38,259 nucleotides of DNA from Nymphaea colorata (GCF_008831285.2 NW_022204735.1:1-38259), one strand, 5' to 3'. Shown: positions 9,501-20,379, counted from the stretch's first letter. Numbers and translations: made by a program. Notes: a model not told the origin generated them from the sequence alone.

Positions 9501-10850
9501 AACGAGCATATAGGATTGCGTCAAATGACATGTACATGATCCAAGATATATTTAGTCTTTGGTCCAATTACCTTTGCTAAAAGTATTAGGAACGGTTGGA
9601 CCTCACCCCAATCAGAGGATCCATTTATCTTAAATTTTTTCTCAAAACCCAATTTGAAATTTTGCTGCTTCACGTAGCTCCTCACACTCAATCGACACCT
9701 TAAGGATAAAAGGGGTGCTAACCAACAAGTATTCAACCATAGGATCATAAGAGTGATTGTAGCTTAAAGCATTGTTATTTGCAAAACCAGATGCAAGGAC
9801 TACCAATCCTGCAACATAAGCATCTGAAACAAGAGATGGACAAGGAAGTAGATATTGATCTGCACTAGTGGGTAGTCTTAGTAACATGATTGAAAAAAAG
9901 AAAACCACCGTTCTACAAAGTGAGAACCAACAAAGATAACATCAAAATTACCTATCTAAATTTAAACAACATACTCTTCAAAGACCTCAAGATAGGACAA
10001 CAATTAGCCAGTGAAACACTGTAGCACATGGGAAATGGTTAAGACAACCCAAAAGGACAATTGCAACCAGCTATAGAGAAACCCGTTCATATGCAAATGA
10101 AACAGAGTGAAACTTTCATATCATGCTAATTGATTTCATATGCTGCTTTATGATTGATAAATTGTCCACAATACTCCTTGATGCTGAGTCATTGGAAAGT
10201 GGAAGAACATGAATTTAGGTACATTTACTTTCTCCTTGGCCTTTGCTAGTGCAGAAACTAAAAGGTTTGAGAGACTAAGGAACATTTGATAAGGAGAACT
10301 TACAAGTGACCCAAAGGTGATGTCTGAATCTGGTTCACTTGAGAAGAATATGTTGATGTTCGGCAAGATTTCCATGAAAGCTGTATTTCTGAAGGAAACA
10401 TAGAAAATACTCGACACCACTTTGTTTGTAGTAGCCCTAACAGAATGTATCATTTCCTAGCTTTAACATCATTGTTGAGCTTTTTGTATCTTGTAGCTTT
10501 CATACCTTGAAGGCTTGAACTGAGTGACCATAGAACTCAACCTAGTTCAACTATTGATAAAAGAATCGATTACTATAATTGATAAACTTTTTCTTGTTTC
10601 TGGATTTGCAGAAAGCTACCTCATATGCTGAAGCTTAATTTCTTTATATTTTTATGGCACTTGGCAGTGAATCACAGAGGCATCTAGAGGAGTGTCTTTA
10701 GGAATATTGGCATCACTCTCTTTTTCCATAGAACACTTAAGATAGATATCATGTGTTAGTAACTTCAGTTTCTGAAAGTAATTTTGTTGTCATACATTGA
10801 TCAAATTCCTACCTATTGGTGCTTAAGGGTTTGCTTTCTCTCATTTGTTG
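9501..10850. other. Unassigned region with short open frames
   Basis: Minus-strand frames at 9521-9908 and 10148-10453 are longer than the neighbours (up to about 100 codons), overlap in different frames and show no family motif I recognise. They could be remnants of an exon-bearing gene or chance. The stretch just before 10851 behaves as an intron (pyrimidine-rich ending in TTGTTGCAG) for the fragment that follows. Confidence 0.3.
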
Positions 10851-11085
10851 CAGGTTTCTTGCTCTGTTTCTCAAACCCAAGAAGGATCACAAGTACCGTA
10901 TCTACTGAACTTCTACCACCATTCTATTGGCTATAGATAGAGCCTTCATCTTGAGCATTACTAATGTCTTTAAAGGGTTGAACATATTTCAAGAGAAATT
11001 GTAATCAGAGGCATCATCTACCACCCTATCCATTGAACACCATTCTACTGGCCACAGAGCCGTCATCTTGAGCATTTAAGATTGT
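10851..11085 (+). pseudogene. Cytochrome b561 (CYB561/DOMON-type) exon fragment
   Basis: Family role: membrane electron transfer using paired hemes. After a pyrimidine-rich 3' splice site (CTCTCATTTGTTGCAG, AG at 10852-10853) the frame reads FLALFLKPKKDHKYRIY. With one missing base at the expected Trp codon it continues NFYHHSIGY, and after another shift AFILSITNVFKGLNIF then stop near 11000. This matches the family pattern YWNxYHHxxGYxxIxLSIxNIFKGxxIL, with the heme-region His pair kept. A second, partial copy (CCATTCTACTGGCCACAGAG ... CATCTTGAGCATT) lies at about 11040-11085. The retained splice acceptor argues for duplication of genomic DNA rather than retroposition. No other exon was found. 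Confidence 0.72.
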
Positions 11086-11322
11086 AATCAGCTAACTCTA
11101 CGTTGGGTTATGTTTTAAATGTCAGCTACTAAATATGTAATGTACTAAATTTTAGGTTGTCCCTACATATCTTCTTAATGCAAAATTTTAGTGCAGCCTT
11201 CACTTCTTTTTTTTTTTTACAGACTGAATTAGTAAATTTGCTACAAAATCATCAATTTGGAGAAAAGAAAGTTAGTTATTGGTGATGAAGGTTCAAAATT
11301 GTTGTTTAGGAAATTGTTGTGT

Positions 11323-11531
11323 ACTTCTCACAGTCCTGGAATGTAAAACCCCTAAGATCTTAAACCGGCGACTTTTGCACCGGTAGAGTTAGCTGTAACG
11401 ATGAAATACATCACCACTATCGAAAACTCTACCGGTGATGCACATTCACCGCTATAGGGAACCGCAACATGACCAGCCGCAGTGCCAGTACTGGCATTAC
11501 TTTCACCGGTATAGGCTTGTTTTTTGTAGTG
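11323..11531 (-). mobile_element. CACTA (En/Spm)-like transposon end
   Basis: Read on the minus strand from 11531 it begins CACTACAAAAAACAAGCC followed by repeated ACCGGT/GCCGGT-type words (TATACCGGTGA, TCACCGGTAGAG, GCACCGGT, CGCCGGTTT). The CACTA start and subterminal ACCGGT words are typical of plant CACTA elements. No transposase is present, and the opposite end was not found with certainty. The distal side runs into the 31-bp inverted repeat at 11323-11353. Confidence 0.65.
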
Positions 11532-11878
11532 AATTCTAAGGAAGGAGAGTGTTGTGCAGATATAGTTATTTAGGCGTGAAGCTTGATACTGGTTAAATGG
11601 CATGGCTGCCTTTTCTCATCGGCTGTGTTTCTTTTAGTGCCTGATGCGTGAAAAATAATTTGGTCAACTGAAACTTCTTTTTTGGGAATAAAAGTAGGTA
11701 GCCTAGCTATCACCTAGCATATCCTTAGTTGGAAATTTTTCTTTGTTAAATTGAGCAGTAAGTTACTCATCCTATATGCGTCAAGGGGCATAGTATAATT
11801 AGTTGCACGGGTAGATGCATAGAAGACATGTTGCTTGTTTGATTTCCAGGGGTTTTACATTCCAGGACTGTGAGAAGT
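11323..11878. repeat. Perfect 31-bp inverted repeat pair enclosing 494 bp
   Basis: The sequence at 11323-11353 (starting ACTTCTCACAGTCCTGGAAT) is the exact reverse complement of 11848-11878. Matching stops sharply on both sides. No clear target duplication flanks the pair. It encloses the CACTA-like end but extends beyond it, so it is not simply that element's terminal repeat. Confidence 0.93.
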
Positions 11879-12709
11879 GATATCCTGACAATCAAGTTGG
11901 AGGGTGTACCACACCCTGGTCCACACAGATCTGATGCAGCCAAGACCACAGAAGCAAGGAGAATGGGGGGTCTTTTTGGTCTTTTTAGTACAATCCACCT
12001 TGGCAAAAATTAAATGGCAAAAATACCCACACTAATTACAAGACACAAAATCAATAGAAAGAACTGAACTTGACACTATGAATAAACCTCAAAATTAAGA
12101 AATATTGTTTAAATTAAAGATACTATGAATAGGCCAAAGGACCTCTCCCCTTTCGCTTGCCAGTAGTATTCATGGCTACTTCGGGACCTGGGTAAAACAT
12201 CATCTACTTTAGTGTTTACTATTTTTTTTTATTTCATTTAAATTTATGCTTTTTCAAAAAATAAGTAACAAATTAAAGATCACAAATGTTCATAGAAAAG
12301 AACAAGTACATGATATGCGTGCACAAGGCTTATTAATTTTATATTTAGTTGCTACTATTTTAATCAAAATCTTTTTCAAATATATTTTTTTGACTTTTTA
12401 ATTTTCTATGTCCACTAAAATTTTCATTACATTAAATAATTACAACATTGAATTTATTCTAGTTGAGACAAAAAATGGTTTTAAAATCACTCTTCCTTCT
12501 TATCATAATGTTTAATTTTCTGAAATCATATAATTTATCAACAACTTTTGGAAAGCTTATTTTTCCTCCAATGCAGCATCTTTATAATGAGAATAAATCC
12601 ATGAAAATTTCTCTATTTTATTTTTGTGGTAACATGTTGGTTGAAGAATAAAAGTTGTTAGTTAGAGCTACGTATCAAGGGTACATTTCTTAATCATTTT
12701 CATTTCTTC
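11879..12709. other. Spacer, nothing recognised
   Basis: 11879-12010 is less AT-rich and lacks a supported frame. 12010-12700 is strongly AT-rich with only short chance frames. Confidence 0.5.
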
Positions 12710-13091
12710 ACGGTAAAGAGAGAAAATCCATGAAAAGTGCTGAGGTAGAGTACAAAGCTATGACATACTGCACATGTGAACTTGTCTGGATCAAACCATT
12801 ATTGATAGACATGAATATCCCAGTTAGTCAACCCTTGGAGCTCAAATGTGATGAGATGGCAGCAATGCATATAAGTGTGAATTTGGCATTTCATGAAAGG
12901 ATTAAACACATAAAGTGGACTGCCATTTGGTCTATGAGAAGATTCAAATCAAATAAATATGCACCACACATGTCAGCAATTGAGATCAATTTGTAGACAC
13001 TTTTACCAAGACTCTACACCGTGATCTGTAGAAAAAGATAGTTGACAAGTTAGCCCAGATTAGCACCTGAACTCCAACTTGAAGGAGAGGA
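12710..13091 (+). pseudogene. Copia RNase H / pol C-terminus fragment
   Basis: Begins abruptly. Reads SAEVEYKAMTYCTCELVWIK, LLIDMNIPVSQPLELKCDE, AAMHISVNLAFHERIKHIK, which is the Copia RNase H segment SAEAEYRAM...CELxWL...CDNQAAxHI...FHERTKHI. After a frameshift near 12915 it continues with a relic of the DCHxVREK and QLADIFTKxLHRD motifs (FVDTFTKTLHRDL), then DKLAQIST. It ends at a purine-rich CTTGAAGGAGAGGA tract, as pol does before a 3' LTR. The rest of pol is missing. Confidence 0.88.
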
Positions 13092-13200
13092 TGCTAGTAT
13101 ATACCTTTGAAGTTCCCTACCTTTTTTTATGTAATCCTCATTTCTTTATACGAGGAATATAGTTTTGGGCAAGGTCTTGCGAGTTTCCCAGTAAACATAA
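13092..13200 (+). repeat. Probable start of the 3' LTR of the plus-strand Copia fragment
   Basis: Follows the polypurine-like tract and begins TGCTAGTATATACC. The far boundary is uncertain because the partner LTR is not in the window. Confidence 0.5.
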
Positions 13201-13439
13201 AAATGTTTCTTCCTTGAGTAGTAAGGGTGCCTTCTACCATTATCCTCTGATGAGGAGCTATTCCATTTAATGGTCATCGTTGTAATGGTGAAAGAATGTG
13301 AATGAAAAGCAGGAGTGTAAGAGATTTCCTCAATGTGAATGTAGACTGTATCGACTAACCACACAAGTTTGGTGTGCTTGTGTTAATTGCTTGAACAAAT
13401 CTCTTATAGGAAGATAATCTATGGCATGACTTTTTTTTT

Positions 13440-13585
13440 CATTAGGGGCCGTGAAGATTAAGGACTCCCACTTCAAGAAGCAGTTTAAGGTTAATTGATA
13501 ATGTCTAAAGGCCTACGTCGAGGGAGTACCACAAGCTGCTGATCTTGAGGAAATCAACTTTGTGGTAGATGTGGCATAAGCATGA
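13440..13585 (+). pseudogene. Ty3/Gypsy integrase C-terminal tail fragment
   Basis: The frame reads GAVKIKDSHFKKQFKVN, then after stop codons LKAYVEGVPQAADLEEINF. This resembles the plant Gypsy polyprotein end (GAVxIKDxxGxxFKVNGQRLKPYxxG...EExxL). The rest of the polyprotein is absent. The following 400 bp (13590-13980) may be its 3' untranslated part, but I cannot show an LTR. Confidence 0.55.
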
Positions 13586-13933
13586 TGATGTCTAAGTAGA
13601 GCACTTATGTATCCTATATATACTATACTAGTTTAGTTAATAGTTACTTACTTTGTTTTCATTTACTTTTGTATGCCTTTTGTGGTTTAGTGGTGAGTAG
13701 TTTTGTTAGTCAGATGGAAGTTTAGTACATCTTATTTGGAGCTACTCAATAAGCAGTCGTGGTTTGAGTAATTACAATTATGGAATGATGATGATGTAGA
13801 AAACTACGTTTTCAATAAACACATGGTGGTGCATACTTTCTTCTCATACTGATCAAGTTGTATCATTCCATTTCCCTTATTTTATTTCTGTTTTCAGCTT
13901 TCATATCTTCCATGCATAACATATTGGTCCAAC

Positions 13934-13987
13934 AACATTCTAAAGCATGGGGAATGGGTTGTTGGGGATAGTAACATTCTAAAGCAT
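13934..13987. repeat. 15-bp direct repeat pair
   Basis: AACATTCTAAAGCAT occurs at 13934-13948 and 13973-13987, close to the junction between the Gypsy-like tail and Copia-3 gag. Confidence 0.85.
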
Positions 13988-13989
13988 TC

Positions 13990-14786
13990 TATTATCCTCA
14001 CACCTCAATCTTGAAAATTTATTTCCACCAGTAAACTGCATTTGATTGTTAGCAGCAAGGGCCACTTTGTTGGTTTCAGGGGACTCATGGTTGGTTTCCT
14101 AATGAGTGCTCGGCCTTTCTTTTAGATTCCTCATGCAGAAGAGGAGACAAAATGGTTCTTAATGGGGCCAGGCAGTTCTTCCATCATAAGAATTTAGCTA
14201 CCCAATTGTTCGTAATCACTCCCTAGACCGGCAATATTTGGAAGGCTATCTCTTGCTCCCTTTGTTTTTCAGCCTTAGCAAGATCAATGATAAGAGGAAC
14301 ATAAAAATCAATCTTATCTCATATGCTTTCAAACATTCCCATATATTTATCAATCCATCGATCCTTTCTTCAAACAGCCCGATTGTTGGATCAGTTGATA
14401 TATCCACATGACGGTATATTATTTACTAAACATCTTCTTTTGTATCAACAAACACAAACACACTTTCTGTGTTTGGCTTTATGGAATTTAATGAGGCAAG
14501 ATGCAATAGTATCATCTGTCAATCTCTATTCTTTGAATTTGGTATCATTAGTAGGTGGTTTACACATACTTTGATGTTTATACTTTTCAACTCCAAAGAC
14601 ATGGAATAGCCTTTGTCCATGATAGATAATTGAAACTATAAAGCAAAATATTAGTAATCTTAAGACTAGGATTACCTTGTTCATGAGCAACAATCTTGTG
14701 ATCGGACCTATCGTTGGATATTACTTATGAGCCTCATCATTGTTTTCCTCTTTCTCATTGGAAGCTCAGTGAAACTAGTCTTTATA
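13990..14786 (-). pseudogene. Copia-3 gag remnant
   Basis: Capsid gene of a different Copia family. Reading down from about 14580: DDTIASCLIKFHKAKHRK, IDFYVPLIIDLAKAEKQREQ, FQILPGLGSDYEQL, ILMMEELPGP, then after shifts LHEESKRK and NKVALAANNQMQFTGGNKFS near 14040. These match the Copia gag pattern IDxYVPLxTDLAEAEKQREQExVFQLLAGLGxxYEQLRSQILMMEELP. Many stops; no protease, integrase or reverse transcriptase follows. Confidence 0.85.
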
Positions 14787-14798
14787 GCTCTGATACCA
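14787..14798 (-). promoter_or_regulatory. Primer-binding site of Copia-3 (initiator tRNA-Met type)
   Basis: The plus strand reads GCTCTGATACCA, an exact 12-base complement of TGGTATCAGAGC. It sits between gag and the LTR, confirming minus-strand orientation. Confidence 0.9.
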
Positions 14799-14995
14799 GG
14801 AAAATTTGAGACGATGAAGATGAAGAAGGAAATCAAAAAACAATAAACACATTGATTTACGTTGTTCAGTAAATGTTGCTTATAACCACCAGTGGAGTTA
14901 TATGTAATTCTCATTCATCAATTGTGAATTACAAAAGTTGAGTAGAAAAAGTGGAGCTCGAGCAATACAAGATATGTATGAAATCTCAACAAGTC
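14799..14995 (-). repeat. 5' LTR of Copia-3 (outer boundary uncertain)
   Basis: Sequence next to the primer site (GGAAAATTTGAGACGATGAA) carries TTTACGTTGTTCAGTAAATG then CCACCAGTGGAG. This looks like a mutated form of the TACGTGGTTCGGC...CTACGTCCAC block seen in the Copia-1 LTR. No second copy exists in the window, so its length is not fixed. Confidence 0.55.
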
Positions 14996-15179
14996 TGAAA
15001 AATGCAACTGCTGGAGGGTAGGCCTCCTACCTTTTATTAAGAATGAACTAGGGACTGTATGGAGAAATAATCAGGAACAAAAAAAAAATCATAGGGGTGA
15101 TAAACCCACTGTCCAAAAAACACAAGAATTGGGTGAAAATCATTTGTTCCACCCCAAAAGCATCACTTTAATCAATCAA

Positions 15180-16090
15180 AATTCCTCTGTACGTTGGAGG
15201 AATATTATTGGCTATCTCCCTAGTAGGGAGGTCGTTAGCAGCATATAGGTTAGCAGCATAATGCTTGATCCAAGTCAGGTTGTCCCTGATTCTTCCTCTT
15301 CCTCCTCGACCTGCCATAAAATTTATGATCCACCTTTTCTGGTTGGTGACAATTTTGATTTTGGTCTAGTTGTCTACTAAAGCAGAACATTCCATAATAT
15401 GGTCGAAGATTTTTCCTTCGTGTTGCCATGACAGATGGAAAGAATTAATCTTTTCCCCTCCCTTAGGTACAGTCCTGATGCCACTATGATTTTTCTCTTC
15501 TTTCAGAAATTATCTGAATGCAGATTTCATTGTCACTAAGCAGTAACCAACTCTGTGGTTACTCGTGTTTTGCAACCAGGTGGAGCAGCTTGCCAAATCT
15601 TCTATCTTTTAGACAAGCTTTGAAGGAGAAACACAGACCCTCCACACCTTGCTTACTAGCCCAGCACTAGATATCTGTTTGTCCTCCACCATACACTGGT
15701 TTCGGTTTGTCCATGTACTTGAAGCAGTGGTATGGAAGCAAAGTTTCCAGCATTTGGTTTTTCAAGCCTCCTTGAGCTTGCAGCTGAACCACTTTTTGAA
15801 GTCATCTTCTATGTTACCTGAAAGAGAGATATGCTTACTAAAGAAGTTGCAAATTTAATTATGACTTTTGGTGACAACTTTACAACCAAAGAGGATATGA
15901 AAAGCTGTTTCTTCATCCTCCCTACATAAAAACCATCTGTTAGCAAGTGCCATTCCTTGTCCTTCCCATCTGTCAAGGATCAGGAGGCGGTTATTCATTG
16001 GGACATATAGAAACCATCTGGCTATAGGGTGGGCCTCTTCCAGTCAAATCTTTTCTTTGAATCAAACCCTGCTGGGAGTTTGGGCTTCCG
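15180..16090 (-). pseudogene. LINE (non-LTR retrotransposon) 3' end with zf-RVT domain
   Basis: Reading down from about 16060: RFDWKRPT, ARWFLYVPMNNRLLILDRWE, GQGMALANRWFLCREDEETA, FHILFGCKVV. This is the zinc-binding zf-RVT segment that follows the reverse transcriptase in plant L1-type LINEs (pattern NRLxTxDRL...C.LC...EExxHLFxxC), with one Cys missing. The downstream part (FKKWFSCKLKEA, KCWKLCFHTTAS) fits the LINE C-terminus. Stops at several places. The reverse transcriptase and endonuclease are absent. Confidence 0.75.
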
Positions 16091-16099
16091 ACTCTTATA

Positions 16100-17460
16100 G
16101 GACAGATGAATAAAATTGTTATACATAAAAAAAGACAAAAACCAGTGAGCATAGACTACTAATTACAATGAGGAAAGTATAGCAGCAGCATCAAAACATG
16201 GGTTGGTTCGAAGGATAAAAAATCTACATCTTATCTCTGAAATGTTGGGCAGATCATGAGAAGTCCATGTTGCCTTCAAGGAATCTACAAAACCAGCTAA
16301 GCCAAACTTTGCTGCTAGAAACCAACAAAAATTCATTTCACTGATATCCACAAATTCTTGGATGATTTCTTCCAACACTATGGTTTTGGCTCGGCCATGC
16401 CTCTGCTCAAAGTACCTAATCCCAAAATGGAGCGAGGTGGGTGTTGTCATTACCCTGCTTAATAGCAAACACCACCACCTTGCTTTGGCATTTTGAGCCC
16501 ATCACGAATTGATGCAAACATCTTTGTGTGCAATAACGGCCCAATCATCAATTATGAGCTCAGATTTTAACCATAGATCAAGTTCTCTCCTATCTTTAGA
16601 ATCTTCCTTTAATCAAAGGAGGAAGAGTTCCACACAGGCTGCCCAAACTCCCATATTGAGGTTCCTAGTTGGATTCATATCAGGTTCATGAAAACTTGCA
16701 TTGTGTCATCCAAATGATGACCTGAAAGCACAACCTCCAGCATCGCATCTGCCAACCTCTTTTGAAGCTAGAAGAAAACCACCACTGGATTTCTTTAGAA
16801 AAATTTCTATTGAGGAATATGTTGTCTACTGAACTTCAAAACAACTAATTTCCAAACTTTGACAGGCTTATGATAGTGGAAAAGGTCATCTGTTAGGAAC
16901 TCTCCTCCTGCTTGCAGAAAAGGGGGCATTGGTTCACCATTTGAAACCCCTTCCCCTTGAGATGGTCTCGAGTAGGAAGCCTCTCGTGGTTGGCTATGTA
17001 CAAAACAAGGCCTCTTGTAAGTGACTAAAGCAAGAGACTTGCGGAAAATATCCAAGAGTACTGCCACAACAAGGAACTACATCCAACTCCACTGAGAGAA
17101 TAGACTTTCTAGCAGTAGGAAACAGGAATCATTGCATATTTAGGGAATCCGAAACCACCAATTTGTCTATTTTCTCCGCATCTCAGTCCCGCTAATGAGC
17201 TGGTTGCTGCCACAATACTGTTGCATCTCTAGGCGTTTGTTTTAGGCTAGATTTTGGTCCCCATTTAGTTATTTTTTGCCATTCTTTTTGGGTTTCCTTG
17301 TTCATTGCTTTTCATGGCTTACTAAATGGATGGACGCCTATCCTCTCACAGAGAGTTTCCAAGGAAAACTCCTTTATTCATTTTAAATCCAACATAATTT
17401 GATCTAACTACAATAAACTCATGCACTACTTATCATTGCTGATTTTCAAAACCGGGTGCG
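16100..17460. other. Unassigned region, possibly LINE- or gene-derived
   Basis: A minus-strand frame at 16163-16468 (about 100 codons: QEFVDISEMNFCWFLAAKF, GLAGFVDSLKATW) and another at 16807-17067 lie upstream of the LINE 3' end in its orientation. The base composition is more gene-like than the AT-rich spacers, but I recognise no family. Confidence 0.3.
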
Positions 17461-17684
17461 TTTTTTGCTTCTTATCTAACTTCATATGTTTGAAAGGCAA
17501 AAAAATGTTTTCCGTACCAAGTTCTTGTTTGTGTTTGCACCTTCCATAGCGGATAACCATACGTTAAGGATGGTTAAGGAAGAAAAATTACCAAAACAAA
17601 GACATGTTTTGGAAATATATACACCTGCAATAACGACATGAGTTAAACTCGCCTGATTTTGGGAGTGGTTTTTCAAACAAGAAC

Positions 17685-17745
17685 AAAAAAAAAAGTAGTT
17701 GAGGTAATGAGAAAGAGCTGAGGAAAGGGGCAGCCAAAAATTGTG

Positions 17746-17777
<32 letters not shown>

Positions 17778-17855
17778 TCAAAGTAGAAAAAAAGTAGTTG
17801 AGATAGTGAGAAAAAACTGAGGGAAAGAAATACTAAAAAATGTGATATATATAAA
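17685..17855. repeat. 99-bp-spaced tandem duplication with (TA)n microsatellite
   Basis: AAAAGTAGTTGAGGTAATGA... at 17690 is repeated as AAAAGTAGTTGAGATAGTGA... at about 17790. Each copy has the order AGTAGTTGAG, GAGAAA, CTGAGG, AAA, TGTGATATATATA. An alternating TA run at 17746-17776 separates them. Confidence 0.85.
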
Positions 17856-18110
17856 CAAAATTTGGTTCAAGTAATTATTAAGATATTTGAGATAATAAAT
17901 CTTGAATTTGTGTAAGTATATATTGAGAAATTGAATTTAAACGGCCTGACTTGGGGATATTAATTACTTGATCACAATCCAGATCCAAATTGGACCGCCT
18001 TTTACCTATACAATTGCGTATGTTGAAATCAAAAACCAAGCCAAAATAGATGGATCTGGCTTGTGTATATCCAACGTGCTTGTCCCTTTTTAATAAGAAA
18101 AAGCGCATTG

Positions 18111-18372
18111 GATATACACAGGTATGTAATGATACCAAAAGCAAGAGCAAGGGTTGGGGCCCGCCGGGGTAGGAGGAATGAAGAAGACGCTACCCCATCC
18201 TCCACGTCTTCCCGTGGAGCATGCAAACCGTCTCCTCGTTAATAGATGTATGCAAATGGGATACATAGACAGGCATGTACTGATACCAAAAGCTAGGGTT
18301 GGGGCCCCGTCCTCCATGTTTTCCGGTGGAGCACGCAAACCGTCTCTTTTGTTAATAGATGTTTGAAAATGG
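18111..18372. repeat. Diverged tandem duplication (149 and 113 bp) with GC-rich hairpins
   Basis: Unit A 18111-18259 and unit B 18260-18372 share GATACCAAAAGC, AGGGTTGGGGCC, CCTCCA, GCAAACCGTCTC and TTAATAGATGT. Unit A holds the perfect stem CTCCACG-TCTTCC-CGTGGAG; unit B keeps a weaker version. Unit A also has a GC-rich insertion (18163-18195) absent from B. GC content is well above the flanks. Confidence 0.85.
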
Positions 18373-20138
18373 GATAATATATATACATATTTATATTAAT
18401 AATTTTATCATTTTTTCTCCCAGCATACTGCCGTTAGACTAATTCCAAATATGACCCTTAACTGCATACTTGAACCAGTTTGCTAAACTAGATATAATTA
18501 ATTTGTCCACACCAACCCACAAAATTTATTGATTTTTTGTTTTGCTGCATTCAATAATTACCACCTATGTTTATACAATTAGCACCTTTGTATAGATTTA
18601 GCATCTTGGGAATCTAAAATTGTTCGTCTCTGCCCTTCAACGAGCTTATTCCATTAGGTAAGCAAATATCTTCTACAGTTTTGTAAGATGTGCAAGGCAT
18701 TAAGCATTTACAAGAAGCCTGACATAAAGAATATGCCGACATTTTACAACCATCTACATGTCACGAGTTAATAATTAAAAAGGTAGCAGGTAAAATTTTA
18801 AAAAAAATTAGGATACATTCACGAATCAAATAGAGAATATACAGAGCTGCCATTCATCGCCAGCTTCCTCTGCACGGCTTAAATTAGGATAGATTCACTC
18901 ACAGGTCTATTCATGCTGCAAATAATGAGAAAAAAGAGCTGCCATTCAATGGAGAATATACAGACAGGACAACAATTAATGGCAGCTTTTCATCGCCAGC
19001 TTCCTCTGAATTAAAGAAAGAAAGACACGACTTGACATTTGGTGTAGGATTTGCATTGACCCAATGCCCCTACCAATGTACATTGACATGAATGAGATCC
19101 TTATTTTTTATGTCAGTGAATTACTGAACGGCTATCTTAAACCAAATGGACAATGACATATACAAACAAGTTGGAAAATAATTGGACGTGACTTTTGGGT
19201 GGTAATTAATTCCTCTATCCTTAAATTATCTTCCACACTTTCATTATTCTTGCCGTAAATTTGAGAAAGTTGTTAACTGGATTAAGCGGCCAACTAAACT
19301 AATTTCTACACATTTTAACATAATATGTTTCTGTGGCCTTTATCTGCATGACTTCCCAAGAGCAGCTTTACCTTTTGAGTGTGCTTTTTAAATCCATTCA
19401 TTTTTAGTTCTTGTGTTTAATTCTAAAAGACTATGAGGCTAAGAGAGGCATCGAGCCTCTCGGAGGTGAGGCAAAGCAAGAAAATTGGAAAAAACAACTA
19501 AAATGGCAAGCCTATTAACAAAGAAAGTATAAAAGCCCCATTTAGTTCTTGTTAATTATCACCTTTCGTATAGATATAATACCTAACACAACACTAAACT
19601 ACCGCAAACAGATGCAGTACCAAAAATTGTTCAATTTTAGGATTAAATGAAAATCATTAGTTATAATTTTAAATTTTATGCATGTACGTGTAAATATAAA
19701 ATATAAATGATAATAACAACTCTACGATTGTAATCCTTCAATTCTATGTTTGGATGCTTGGGAGATCAAGTTAGATATGTCAACACATGGTTCAGTTATT
19801 ATGTTTTTTTTTTTTTTTGAACTTATAATCTGCGATGAAAACAGGTTGGACGGTGACAAGAAGCACAATACAGCCCTTTCCCACTATTTTACTAAATGAA
19901 GAATATCAGCAACAGATCATGAAGTTATAAACTAGCTGATTTTGTTCTAGTTATGCAAGAAAAGTAGTTTCCAGAGATTATGCACCTGCATTCACTAAAA
20001 ATACCTTCCACGGATACCTGAATTTCATTGTGAAGTAGACACAACACAAACAGATAGATAATGAAGAAAACTAATATATGGTTTAATAACATGCACGCAT
20101 ACACACCCCAGCAGCAGCCACATCAGTGGTGACGTTAG
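18373..20138. other. AT-rich spacer with short rearranged repeats
   Basis: No supported gene. TCATCGCCAGCTTCCTCTG occurs at 18854-18872 and 18990-19008, and a GGAGAATATACAG word and AGCTGCCATTCA also recur in changed order within 18830-19010. A 7-bp stem (GAGAGGC...GCCTCTC) lies at 19443-19461, and a long T tract near 19805-19818. Confidence 0.65.
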
Positions 20139-20182
20139 AGGCAAATGAAGTTGCTGGTGTAGGCAAATGAAGTTGCTGGTGT
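20139..20182. repeat. Perfect 22-bp tandem duplication
   Basis: The unit beginning AGGCAAATGAAGTTGCTGGT at 20139-20160 is repeated exactly at 20161-20182. Confidence 0.95.
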
Positions 20183-20350
20183 AGAGCTGACATAAATACT
20201 GGTGAATCTGGCACCAATATAGGCTTTTTTTTTCAATTTGAAAAAAGAAAAGAAAAATGGGGTGTGGTTCGTGATGTACATACCTCAGGCACGAGGCACA
20301 CGTTCGGGTAAGTGCATGCTTCGGGCAAGAAGAACCTCTCCTCTTCACTT

Positions 20351-20379
20351 CGAGGCTTTTTTTGTAAAAAAACGCCTTG
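20351..20379. repeat. Hairpin with T7/A7 arms
   Basis: CGAGGCTTTTTTT pairs with AAAAAAACGCCTTG around a two-base loop, with one bulge and one wobble pair. It lies in a block (about 20270-20400) of CCTCAGGCACGAGGC-like words of the kind seen in decayed plant MITEs. Confidence 0.75.

Noticed and set aside
9521-10453. Minus-strand frames as a possible UDP-glycosyltransferase or transporter gene
   Set aside because: I tried several families and found no diagnostic motif in any of them; reported only as unassigned.
14787-14798. tRNA-Met-like sequence as a tRNA gene
   Set aside because: Only 12 bases complementary to the tRNA 3' end, located between LTR and gag; it is a primer-binding site. The same applies at 5758 and 36710.
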